The translations under genes were made by a program, and so were the position numbers. Of a stretch of 24,151 nt of DNA, positions 6,533 through 13,638 are shown one piece after another. The notes beneath the pieces were generated by a model. That model ran no database searches. It had not been told where the DNA came from and was given only the letters and a program-made list of their open reading frames with translations. The stretch's first letter is position 1, and every line of letters begins with the position of its first letter. Source of the stretch: an uncultured Blautia sp. (GTDB taxonomy: Bacteria; Bacillota; Clostridia; Lachnospirales; Lachnospiraceae); NCBI GenBank assembly GCA_938028845.1, contig CALIZJ010000121.1, forward strand, positions 1 through 24,151, read 5' to 3'.

Positions 6533-7681
6533 ATGAAAAAACTGCTAATCACCTGTATCTGTACAGGTCTTCTTTTTACCCTGTCAGGCTGCGCAAGCCT
6601 GGGCAGTATTCTTGACCGCTATATTTCCACAGGGGATGCTCCTGTGGAAGAGCCCGCCACGGAAAGCTCCCGCGTCTATATGGATGAACTTATGGGCAGA
6701 GTCCAGGATTTTACCGGAAATACCCTAACTCTTCTCTCTGATGAGGAGGAATATGTTTTTGACGTCTCACAGGCAAGTTTGGAGTGCGAAAACGGGATCA
6801 TATCCGGCGATGAGATCAGCCTCATCTATGAAGGACAGCTTAACGGTACAGATACCAGCCAGGTAAAAGCGTTAAAAGTTGTTGACCAGTTTAACAAAAA
6901 AAATGCATTAAAGGATCGGACCGCCCACGGACAGGTAATCGGTCTGACTGCAAACACCATCACCATCCGTTCCAAAGCAGGCAAAACGGCCACCTACCCC
7001 ATAACCGGAACAGAACAATATTATCAAAATGGAATAAAAGCAAATAACTGGGTATATCTGCACTTTAAGGGAAAATTCCCTGTATCCGCTGAAGAGAACC
7101 CTACTGTTTTAGATGCCAGTCATTTAAAGGTAGTCAGTGTCTCAGACATTGATCCTTTAAAAGTTCCCGCACCTACCCCTATGCCCACGCCAGTCCCGGA
7201 AGGAAGCGAGCAGCCAGAGGGAGAAAAACAGTTTCAGGCAGTCATACAGGATATCCAGCTAAATACCCTGACCGTGCTCCCTGATGGAGCGGATGCGCCG
7301 GTTTCTATAGATCTCTCGGCTATTCCCGCTTATTTTAAAGGCGGCGCCGCGCCAGGGTCTCATGTAAATGTTACTTATACAGGCGAATTTAACGGGACTA
7401 CTCTGGAAGGGATCACGGTTACTGCAGTTACAGGAGAGGATCCGGAAGCTCAGAATGAGCGGCATATCTCTTTTTCCGTTTCCGGAACGATTGTAGGAGG
7501 CACTGCAAATACGGCTACGATCGAAACCTTTGACGGCGCACTTGTTACCTGTAATACTCTGGATGCAGAAAATGTATCTACCGGAGGGCTGCTTTCCGGA
7601 TCTGCCATACGGGTGACGTTTAATCCGGCGCAGTCGAGGCAATCAAATATTTATAGAGGGATTCGTATAGAGGATGCTTAA
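6533..7681 (+). CDS. Lipoprotein with four tandem beta-rich (OB-like) repeats
   Basis: A 382-residue exported lipoprotein. The signal peptide ends in a lipobox, TLSGC, with C20 as the lipid-modified residue. The mature part contains four related repeats of about 65-70 residues: roughly 53-117, 131-204, 234-300 and 312-381. Each opens with a G-x-V/I strand and an N-T-(L/I/A)-T-(L/I/V) strand (GNTLTLL, ANTITIR, LNTLTVL, ANTATIE). Each ends with a strand after a (G)xxVxVxYxGxF-type turn (IYEGQLNG, HFKGKFP, TYTGEFNG). A Pro/Thr spacer PTPMPTPVP (214-222) separates the pairs. This pattern resembles DUF5666-like small beta barrels, but the assignment is from memory. It probably sits on the outer face of the membrane as a binding or structural protein. 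The ATG follows GGAGG. Confidence 0.82.
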   Translation: MKKLLITCICTGLLFTLSGCASLGSILDRYISTGDAPVEEPATESSRVYMDELMGRVQDFTGNTLTLLSDEEEYVFDVSQASLECENGIISGDEISLIYEGQLNGTDTSQVKALKVVDQFNKKNALKDRTAHGQVIGLTANTITIRSKAGKTATYPITGTEQYYQNGIKANNWVYLHFKGKFPVSAEENPTVLDASHLKVVSVSDIDPLKVPAPTPMPTPVPEGSEQPEGEKQFQAVIQDIQLNTLTVLPDGADAPVSIDLSAIPAYFKGGAAPGSHVNVTYTGEFNGTTLEGITVTAVTGEDPEAQNERHISFSVSGTIVGGTANTATIETFDGALVTCNTLDAENVSTGGLLSGSAIRVTFNPAQSRQSNIYRGIRIEDA

Positions 7682-7703
7682 AAAGGAATGAGTGTGAAAG
7701 GAC

Positions 7704-7893
7704 GCCGTGAGGATGTGCGGTATCCCTTATGCGGACAGTGCTGCGTTTGGGGATTTCTCCTGCGCTCGCCGATTATCAGCCGCTTCGCATAACTCGCTGA
7801 CGCTCAGACAGATGTGAAGCGGCTGAAGCGGCGCAGAAGAAATCCTCCAAGCCTCGCAATGCCCGCATAAGGGATACCGCACATCCTCACGGC
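7704..7893. repeat. ~190-bp imperfect palindrome (long inverted repeat) between convergent genes
   Basis: The outer arms are a perfect 31-bp inverted repeat: 7704-7734 (starting GCCGTGAGGATGTGCGGTAT) pairs with 7863-7893. Inside that, matching continues with mismatches: GATTTCTCCTGCGC (left) against GATTTCTTCTGCGC (right arm, reverse complement), and CAGCCGCTTCGCAT against CAGCCGCTTCACAT. Only about 20 bases are left at the tip. It codes for nothing visible, starts 22 bases after the lipoprotein stop and lies 3' of both flanking genes. It could be a mobile miniature element, a REP-like palindrome or an oversized bidirectional terminator. No flanking direct repeat was evident. Confidence 0.8.
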
Positions 7894-8002
7894 TGGCTTT
7901 ACAAGAGGGAAAGGGAACAGATTGTAAGTTGGAGAAACTGGAGGGCGCGGAATGATTGGGGCGGTTTCGGGGGTGTAGGGATTTTATGAAATGTGAAATC
8001 GT

Positions 8003-8872
8003 CTATTTCCTGCGGAACCGTTCTTTTATTTGTTGTTCTCCGTGGTTTATCCAGGTGCGTACTTCTTTTGTGTCCCCGAGGATTGTAAAAAAGGCAGCCA
8101 TTTCATCGTATATGCCTTTGCCGTGGGGGACCTGGTAGGCTCCTGCATCGCTGCCCAGGGCGATGTGGATGCCTTTTTTAAAGGCAAAGCGAAGGTTGTT
8201 TTCTCCAGTTTCTATGATCGGAAGTAAGACTTTGTCTTCGTATCTTCCGCAGCCTAAGAGATTTCGTACGGTGACGAGCGTGGGAACCCAGATGGTTTGG
8301 CTGTCTGCGAGCATGGAGAGGGTTTCCTTATCCATATAATTTCCATGTTCCACGCTGTCTGTTCCTGCCTCTACGGCAGCCTGCACTCCATAGGTACCAT
8401 TGGTATGGCTCATAACTGCAAAGCCTTCTTCATGGGCTATATGAACCATCTCCTTTACTTCTTTTCTATCCAGAGGAGTTCCTGTAATTTTTCCATGATT
8501 TTCAAAGTCTAAAAGCCCTGTAGTCATGATTTTAATAAAATCTGCCCCTTCTTCTTTTGCTTCCAGAACTCTTTTATGGTATTCCCGTAAATTTGAAAAA
8601 CTCCGTCCTACAATGCTTCCGTAATGGCCTTCTTTATGAATGGCAAATATAGGGGTACGGTAGTCTATACCGTATTCCCCTGCAAGACTTTTTGCCAGCT
8701 TCGATACTCCTAACGCATCTCCGCCGTCCCGCACAAAGGTTATCCCTGCGTCTTTGTAGACCTGAAGGCATTTTCGGATCACATCCTCCTGGACACATGT
8801 CCTGTGAAGGCTGACCGCATTTTTATAATTTACACCGTCCATGATCATATGCGCATGACATTCTCCAAACAT
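8003..8872 (-). CDS. Compact amidohydrolase-family metallohydrolase
   Basis: A 289-residue TIM-barrel hydrolase of the amidohydrolase superfamily (imidazolonepropionase/prolidase-like group). The metal set is complete: H6 and H8 in ECHAHM at the extreme N-terminus, K114 in DFIKIMTTG (the probable carbamylated lysine), H156 in MSHTNG, H176 in VEHGNYM and D242 in GSDAGAY. Typical members have about 380-400 residues with a beta-sandwich built from both ends; here the protein starts at the HxH strand and stops soon after the last barrel strands. I remember other Lachnospiraceae proteins of this compact form, so it is probably a real subfamily, not a truncation. It would cleave a C-N bond in an unknown amide or cyclic substrate. 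The ATG follows GGGAG. Confidence 0.85.
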   Translation of the reverse strand: MFGECHAHMIMDGVNYKNAVSLHRTCVQEDVIRKCLQVYKDAGITFVRDGGDALGVSKLAKSLAGEYGIDYRTPIFAIHKEGHYGSIVGRSFSNLREYHKRVLEAKEEGADFIKIMTTGLLDFENHGKITGTPLDRKEVKEMVHIAHEEGFAVMSHTNGTYGVQAAVEAGTDSVEHGNYMDKETLSMLADSQTIWVPTLVTVRNLLGCGRYEDKVLLPIIETGENNLRFAFKKGIHIALGSDAGAYQVPHGKGIYDEMAAFFTILGDTKEVRTWINHGEQQIKERFRRK

Positions 8873-8965
8873 CTCTCCCGCCTCACTTCTGTGTATGGTT
8901 TATTTTACTTATTTTCCCAAGGTACCCGCCCAGAGCCAGCGCCTGCCTAAGGCCTGCTGTACAAC

Positions 8966-10129
8966 TTAAGATATCTGCTGCTGTGCAAAGAAATTCTGTA
9001 TTTCTTTTTCTTTCGCCTTAACAGAGCCCTGGACAAAAAATGGTTTTCCGCCGCCTCTTCCGTTTAGGGCCGCGTTCATCTGCTTTGTAAATTCTCTTAA
9101 GTCCCCGTTTTCCTGTCCAATGGCATATTTATATCCGTTCTCTTCGCTGCCTGAAAAAACAGCGCACCGGCCGCCGCAGGTATGCATCACAGCATCCGCA
9201 AGCCGCCGAATGCTGTCCGGCTCCATTTCCTCCTGTATTAAAAGGACATCTCCTTTTTTCTCCCACTTCCTGGCTTCCCCGTCAAACCATTTTTCTTCCA
9301 AATCCATGACCCGTCCTTTCAGCCGGAAATTTTCTTCCTGAAGACGTTTCACAGCCAGGGCGGTCTCCTCTGGCTTGGCAGAAAGGAGAACAGATACCCC
9401 ATGATTCTGTCCGTCTGTCATCGTAAGATAATCCAGCACTCTCTTTCCGCTGATCATCTCCACACGTACCCCTTCCCTGAATTTTTCCACGGAAAGAAGC
9501 TTTACCATTCCGATTTCTCCTGTGTGCGATACATGCGTCCCACAGCAGGCGCAGAGGTCTGTCCCTGGAAAACGAACCAGGCGCACTTGTCCTGTCAGTT
9601 CTTTTTTACTTCTATAGGGAAGTGTCTCCAGCTCCTCTCTGGATGGATAAAAAATCTCCACCGGAGCGTTTTCCCAAATTCTTTTATTTACTTCTTCCTC
9701 GATTTCTTTAAGCTGGGACAGATTAAGAAGGCCGTTAAAGTCAATGGTGATCACATCACTGCCCATATGAAAGCCCACATTGTCATATCCGTAAATCTCA
9801 TGGACCAGTCCGCTTACCATATGCTCTCCGGAATGTTGCTGCATCAGGTCAAATCTCCGCTCCCAGAGGATCCGGCAGGAAACCTTTGTCCCTTCTTCTA
9901 TCCCTTCCTGGGTAAAATGGAGCAGCTCGCCCTCTCTTTCCTGCACGTCAAGCACCTTAACCGTTCCTATAGTCCCCCTGTCGGCCGGCTGTCCGCCGCC
10001 TTCCGGATAAAATGCACTTTCATCCAAGAGAATACTGTATCCTTCCTTTTCCTTTCTGCATGCCAAAACCGTGGCGTTAAATTCTTTTTTATATACATCT
10101 TCGTAATACAAACGTTTTGTCTCGATCAT
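8966..10129 (-). CDS. Alanyl-tRNA editing protein AlaX, long form with DHHA1 domain
   Basis: A 387-residue trans-editing enzyme that removes serine or glycine wrongly attached to tRNA-Ala. Residues 1-85 form the beta-barrel that packs against the editing site (AFYPEGGGQPADRG at 39-52 is characteristic). The zinc site of the AlaRS-type editing domain is complete: H99 and H103 in QQHSGEHM, C195 and H199 in CACCGTHV. A coiled region follows at about 255-290, and a C-terminal DHHA1 domain ends in GGGKPFFVQGS. I start at ATG 10129, 4 bases after AGGAGG; the in-frame ATG six codons upstream would place the ribosome site inside the gene. It lies 93 bases upstream of the amidohydrolase gene on the same strand. 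Confidence 0.92.
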   Translation of the reverse strand: MIETKRLYYEDVYKKEFNATVLACRKEKEGYSILLDESAFYPEGGGQPADRGTIGTVKVLDVQEREGELLHFTQEGIEEGTKVSCRILWERRFDLMQQHSGEHMVSGLVHEIYGYDNVGFHMGSDVITIDFNGLLNLSQLKEIEEEVNKRIWENAPVEIFYPSREELETLPYRSKKELTGQVRLVRFPGTDLCACCGTHVSHTGEIGMVKLLSVEKFREGVRVEMISGKRVLDYLTMTDGQNHGVSVLLSAKPEETALAVKRLQEENFRLKGRVMDLEEKWFDGEARKWEKKGDVLLIQEEMEPDSIRRLADAVMHTCGGRCAVFSGSEENGYKYAIGQENGDLREFTKQMNAALNGRGGGKPFFVQGSVKAKEKEIQNFFAQQQIS

Positions 10130-10176
10130 TTTTCCTCCTTCCGGCATGTCTGCTTTTCACGCCGTCTTCTTTCCCA

Positions 10177-10205
10177 AGTATAGAACATTCCTCTTTTTGG
10201 CGCAA
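10177..10205 (-). promoter_or_regulatory. Predicted promoter of the AlaX gene
   Basis: On the minus strand, TTGCGC, a 17-base spacer and TATACT, about 48 bases ahead of the AlaX start. Confidence 0.5.
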
Positions 10206-10256
10206 GAAGCAGAAATTTATAATCCTGAAAAATAGTTTAAAATTCTTATAACTTTT

Positions 10257-10286
10257 TGAAGACATCCTCTCCTTTGCCGCGTTATA
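10257..10286 (+). promoter_or_regulatory. Possible promoter of the ECF sigma operon (ECF-type and/or sigma-A -10)
   Basis: TGAAGA (10257-10262) and CGTT (10280-10283) are 17 bases apart, which resembles the TGAAC...CGT pattern of ECF-dependent promoters and would fit self-activation. A TATAAT also occurs at 10283-10288, but its spacing from any TTGA-like -35 box is poor. Inference. Confidence 0.35.
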
Positions 10287-10337
10287 ATAAGTGAACGGGT
10301 ACAGAAAGGGGCTGATATCATTTCACAGGAAGAATAT

Positions 10338-10862
10338 TTGGAATATTTGATCGACCAATACCAAAATTTAATCTATTCCATTTGCCTGAAGTCTATCGGT
10401 AACCCCTTTGACGCCGAAGATTTAACCCAGGAAGTGTTTTTATCCGCCTATAAAAATCTTTCCCGTTTTGACGGTGCCTACGAAAAGGCGTGGCTTGGCA
10501 AAATCGCAGTCCGCAAATGTCTGGATTTTTTAAAAGCAGCCGGCCGCCGTACCGTCCCTACTGAGGATACCTATTTTTCTCAGATACCGGATGATCACTC
10601 TTCTCCGGAAGATGCCTGTTTGCTGGCAGACGAAAGCCAGCAGGTATATCTTCTGTGCCAACGGTTAAAAAGCCCTTATAAAGAAATTGCCACTGCGCAT
10701 TTCTTAAACCAGCTTTCCGTCACGGAAATCGCGCAAAGGGAAAATAAAAACGTCAAAACAGTACAGACACAGCTTTACCGCGCAAAAGGCATGCTGAAAA
10801 AAATGCTGGAAGCCCCTCCTCCAAGGGGACTTCCCTGTAAATCAAAAGAAGGGAGTGATTAG
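10338..10862 (+). CDS. ECF-type RNA polymerase sigma factor
   Basis: A 174-residue sigma-70 family factor of the extracytoplasmic function type. Region 2 spans about 1-70, with core-binding and -10 recognition segments around DQYQNLIYSICLKSIG and NPFDAEDLTQEVFLSAYKNLS. A short linker follows (PTEDTYFSQIPDD), then region 4 at about 100-160 (LKSPYKEIATAHFLNQLSVTEIAQRENKNVKTVQTQLYRAKGML contains the -35 binding helix-turn-helix; listed in outline). The TTG start at 10338 has AGGAAG 5 bases upstream. The frame continues upstream as ISQEEYLEYL with only ATC/ATT codons near a second ribosome-like site, GAAAGGGG, so the true start could be earlier. The anti-sigma gene follows immediately, so this pair should respond to an envelope signal. 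Confidence 0.9.
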   Translation: MEYLIDQYQNLIYSICLKSIGNPFDAEDLTQEVFLSAYKNLSRFDGAYEKAWLGKIAVRKCLDFLKAAGRRTVPTEDTYFSQIPDDHSSPEDACLLADESQQVYLLCQRLKSPYKEIATAHFLNQLSVTEIAQRENKNVKTVQTQLYRAKGMLKKMLEAPPPRGLPCKSKEGSD

Positions 10863-10863
10863 G

Positions 10864-11373
10864 ATGCATCTTGATGAAAAAAAATTAAAAAAATTCCAAA
10901 ATAACGAAATGGATACAAACGATATGCTGGCATTTCTGGAACATCTGGACACCTGTGATTTTTGTCTGGAGCAAATGCTGGATATGGAAGATGCCCATCC
11001 AGCCGTTTCCACTCCCATTTACCTGAAAGAGGAAATCCTTTCCCGGGCAGCCTCTCCGGAAATACAGGCACAAAAGGCACTCCGCAGTACTTCCCATAAA
11101 ATGCAGCTTTTTTACTTGGGACTTCGGACTGCCGTAGGTATAGGAACCGCGCTTGTCCTGCTGTTTACAGCCGGCAGTCAGATTAATTTTACATCTGTCT
11201 CCACGCCCACCTTTTTGCAGGAAGAAGCCAGCCCCCCTGAAGTGCCCAAACAGAGGAAGGATTATCTCTATAATTTTTCCCGGGAAATAAGCGACGGTAT
11301 TTCTGATGGTTCGCAAAAAATTACGGACTACCTGAACGATGTTTCAAATAAACTATTACATGGAGGTAAATGA
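10864..11373 (+). CDS. Zinc-finger (HC2-type) transmembrane anti-sigma factor
   Basis: A 169-residue single-pass membrane protein that would bind and silence the ECF sigma factor encoded just upstream. The N-terminal cytoplasmic part has the zf-HC2 signature H27-x3-C31-x2-C34 (EHLDTCDFCLEQM). One transmembrane segment lies at about 88-105 (LRTAVGIGTALVLLFTAG). The outer part (106-169) is short and ends in an amphipathic stretch, SREISDGISDGSQKITDYLN. I choose ATG 10864, 8 bases after AAGGGAG; an in-frame GTG at 10855 overlaps the ribosome site. It starts 1 base after the sigma stop codon, and the next gene starts 1 base after its own stop. The signal sensed is unknown. Confidence 0.87.
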   Translation: MHLDEKKLKKFQNNEMDTNDMLAFLEHLDTCDFCLEQMLDMEDAHPAVSTPIYLKEEILSRAASPEIQAQKALRSTSHKMQLFYLGLRTAVGIGTALVLLFTAGSQINFTSVSTPTFLQEEASPPEVPKQRKDYLYNFSREISDGISDGSQKITDYLNDVSNKLLHGGK

Positions 11374-11374
11374 T

Positions 11375-12094
11375 ATGACAAAACAAAAAAAGGGATTTTG
11401 GCTCTTTATTTTTTCCCTTATCCCAGGAGCCGGAGAAATGTACATGGGGTTCCGTAAACAGGGAATCAGTATTATGCTGCTGTTCTGGTCGCTCATTGCC
11501 CTGGCATCCGGCACCGGAATGGGATGGCTGATCCTTTTCATGCCTATCCTGTGGTTTTACAGCTTCTTCAATGTCCATAATCTGAAATCACTCTCTGAAG
11601 AAGAATTTTACTCTGTGGAAGACAGCTATATCCTTCACATGGATCAGCTTGTAGGGGATACAAACGCTTTCCTTGAAAAATACCGTACACTCATTGCCAT
11701 TGTGCTGATCGTATTCGGCGCAACCATCCTTTGGAACAGTTTTGCAGATATCCTGTACTGGATTCTGCCCCAGCGGCTGGCAGCTATGCTGAACAATATT
11801 TCCTACCGCCTTCCGCAGATCATTGTTGCCATTGGCATCATTGCCGTTGGTATCTACATCCTTACTGATAAAAAAAGGAAGCTGGGCGATGAAGAAAATG
11901 TGGAAGAGGAAGACGAACATTATTGGGAGCCCTACCGTCCCTACCAGCAGCCAGTAAATCCAGAAAAAAACGAAGAAACACAAAGCTACGCTTCCGCAGC
12001 CGAAGTTTCTCCCATTTATGAAAACGTGAAAGAGGATATTCCCAATGTGGATACAGAAAAAGATTCCTCCTCTGACACAACCATTTCTCAGTAA
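11375..12094 (+). CDS. TM2-like multi-pass membrane protein of the sigma/anti-sigma operon
   Basis: A 239-residue membrane protein. The first 60 residues hold a TM2-type hairpin: SLIPGAGEMYMGFRKQG is the typical Pro-Gly...Tyr-x-Gly motif, followed by a second hydrophobic segment and WLILFMPILWFYSFF. Further hydrophobic segments are at about 105-128 (LIAIVLIVFGATILW) and 147-168 (IIVAIGIIAVGIYIL). The last ~65 residues are acidic and low in complexity (EENVEEEDEHYW, then Ser/Glu-rich) and should face the cytoplasm. The start ATG at 11375 follows GGAGG and lies 1 base past the anti-sigma stop. As third gene it is probably a target or a co-sensor of the sigma system; its molecular role is unknown. 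Confidence 0.8.
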   Translation: MTKQKKGFWLFIFSLIPGAGEMYMGFRKQGISIMLLFWSLIALASGTGMGWLILFMPILWFYSFFNVHNLKSLSEEEFYSVEDSYILHMDQLVGDTNAFLEKYRTLIAIVLIVFGATILWNSFADILYWILPQRLAAMLNNISYRLPQIIVAIGIIAVGIYILTDKKRKLGDEENVEEEDEHYWEPYRPYQQPVNPEKNEETQSYASAAEVSPIYENVKEDIPNVDTEKDSSSDTTISQ

Positions 12095-12122
12095 ACGAGT
12101 ATTCCCCTTTAGGAAAAGAAAA

Positions 12123-12170
12123 CGCCCTGCCGTATAATAAACGGCAGAGCGCTTTCTTTTTTTCTTTTTT
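12123..12170. terminator. Bidirectional intrinsic terminator between the sigma operon and the SH3 gene
   Basis: The stem CTGCCGT/ACGGCAG extends outward by GC pairs around one mismatch, with a 7-base loop (12134-12140). On the plus strand it is followed by CTTTCTTTTTTTCTTTTTT. On the minus strand it is followed by GTTTTCTTTT. It therefore serves both convergent transcripts. Confidence 0.85.
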
Positions 12171-12185
12171 CATACATGCCGGGAC

Positions 12186-13049
12186 TTACCCCACATAAAT
12201 AGATTCTTTAAAGTATGGACTGGAATCATTGGGGCAGGGAACCCATCCTGCCTGGCCCTTCTGATTTACAATCCTTACATAAAGACGTTTCGCATCGTTG
12301 TACACATGCATAACCTTTACCTTATCCCCTGGCCGGACACGAAATACCTCCCTGGCAAGCTTGGCTGTCTCATATACACGAAAACCTCTTTGGGCAGTCC
12401 AGGTCTTTCTTCTGTCCTCTAAAAGTGTAGGACAGGTGCGTCCCTGTCTTCGCAGGCTGCCGCCCACATCTGCATAGGTCACTGTCCAGTTCAAAGCTCC
12501 CGTTACACCTATCTGACCATACCAGCGAAACTGTATCCGGTCTCTTCCTGCGCCGGATACGTCTATATATTCTCTGTAATGGAACATATTTTTATAGGTA
12601 TCCTTCAGATTCAGCACTGGCTGAAATCTGCCGTTTCTGTAACGGTAAAGCCTGCAGAAATTACAATGATCCGTCTCACTGATTGTCCGGACAAAAAACA
12701 GGACGTTGCTTCTGCTTAGTGTACAAAGTTTTACTTCGTAACGGTCGGTTGCGTCTCCCTTATAATAGGGGTCCCTAAGCCGGAACGCTCTCCGTCCGTT
12801 TATACTGATCTCAAGAAAGTTTCTTCCTTCGGAAAAAAGCTTTTCTTCTCTGCGGGTTTCCAGATAAAGGGAATCTGCCTTTCCATCTCCGGTAGCATCC
12901 AGATTTGTGTACTCTCTTCCCTGGGAAAGAGAAACCACATTCGGATTTGTCACCCTTCCTCCTGCCATGGCATTACAGGGAGCCGCCAAGGTCCCTGTCA
13001 GCATTATCCCCGCTAAAATGCCGGTCAGCCATCTTTTTAACTTTTTCAT
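12186..13049 (-). CDS. Secreted protein with C-terminal SH3-like domain
   Basis: A 287-residue exported protein. Residues 1-30 are a Sec signal peptide (MKKLKRW, then GILAGIMLTGTLAAPCNAMA). The middle contains two short calcium-loop-like motifs of the FG-GAP/VCBS kind, LDATGDGKADSLYLE (about 51-65) and IDVSGAGRDRIQF (about 162-174), which suggest a beta-rich domain. The last ~60 residues (VRPGDKVKVMHVYNDAKRLYVRI through GQAGWVPC, in outline) look like a bacterial SH3 domain, a common cell-wall binding module. Start ATG 13049 follows GGGAGG; an upstream in-frame ATG adds 8 residues and has no good ribosome site. No catalytic residues were recognised. It is likely a wall-associated protein of unknown role. 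Confidence 0.75.
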   Translation of the reverse strand: MKKLKRWLTGILAGIMLTGTLAAPCNAMAGGRVTNPNVVSLSQGREYTNLDATGDGKADSLYLETRREEKLFSEGRNFLEISINGRRAFRLRDPYYKGDATDRYEVKLCTLSRSNVLFFVRTISETDHCNFCRLYRYRNGRFQPVLNLKDTYKNMFHYREYIDVSGAGRDRIQFRWYGQIGVTGALNWTVTYADVGGSLRRQGRTCPTLLEDRRKTWTAQRGFRVYETAKLAREVFRVRPGDKVKVMHVYNDAKRLYVRIVNQKGQAGWVPCPNDSSPYFKESIYVG

Positions 13050-13120
13050 ACGCTTCCTCCCCTTCTTTACCATACAGGCAAGGATAGATGCTGAATATTA
13101 TAGTTTTATCCCTGTATAGT

Positions 13121-13167
13121 AAAAAAAAGAACCCCATGTGATGTTTCTATCATATCACATGAAGTCC
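13121..13167 (-). terminator. Intrinsic terminator of the ATP synthase operon
   Basis: On the minus strand, a 14-bp stem (GGACTTCATGTGAT with ATCACATGGGGTTC, three G-U pairs) around an 11-base loop is followed directly by eight U residues. It lies 53 bases after the epsilon stop codon. Confidence 0.85.
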
Positions 13168-13219
13168 TTGTTTTGTAATTTCCATATTCCTCCAGGAAAA
13201 ACCAGCCAGGCTCTATTTC

Positions 13220-13633
13220 TTAAAGATCCTGTTTTTTCGTAACACGAAGGCGTGTCATTGCCCGGGCAAGGGCCATCTGGTTCATATGGTACTCCTGAAT
13301 GCTCTGTTTCTGACGAAGCTGCTCCTCCGCCCTTTCCTTAGCTTCCTGCGCTCTCCTTACGTCAATCTCCTCCGGCCGCTCTACTGTAAAGCAAAAGACT
13401 TTTGCCCTGTTATTGATCATTTCTACAAAACCAGAGCTTACAGCAACTACCGTCTTCTCTCCGTTTTCATCCTCAAACCGTAATTCGCCTGGAATGATCG
13501 CGGATATCATATTGGAGTGATGGGCTAAAAAGACCTGTTCGCCGTCCACAGCCGGAAACACAAGACTTTTTGCCCGTCCTGTGAAAAAAAGCTTATTGCT
13601 GGCATAAATTTCCATACCAAAGGTCTCTGTCAT
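13220..13633 (-). CDS. atpC: F1 ATP synthase epsilon subunit
   Basis: A 137-residue subunit of the F1 central stalk that contacts the c ring and restrains ATP hydrolysis. The N-terminal beta sandwich (about 1-85) includes the usual FPAVDGEQVFLAHHSNMISAI segment, matching the family's pattern of a turn before the GHxPM-like site; here the sequence reads LAHHSNM. The C-terminal part (about 90-137) is the charged two-helix domain (RRAQEAKERAEEQLRQ). I start at ATG 13633, 8 bases after GAGGAG. A GTG nine bases earlier overlaps the beta stop codon (GTGA) and would add MTS. Last gene of the operon; the terminator follows at 13167-13121. Confidence 0.93.
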   Translation of the reverse strand: MTETFGMEIYASNKLFFTGRAKSLVFPAVDGEQVFLAHHSNMISAIIPGELRFEDENGEKTVVAVSSGFVEMINNRAKVFCFTVERPEEIDVRRAQEAKERAEEQLRQKQSIQEYHMNQMALARAMTRLRVTKKQDL

Positions 13634-13638
13634 AGACG

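Noticed and set aside
7704..7893. Reading the long palindrome as a CRISPR or insertion sequence
   Set aside because: There are no regularly spaced repeats and no transposase frame. It is a single inverted repeat.
9401..10183. A 260-codon plus-strand frame opposite the AlaX gene
   Set aside because: It is the complement of a clearly coding gene and has no recognisable domain.
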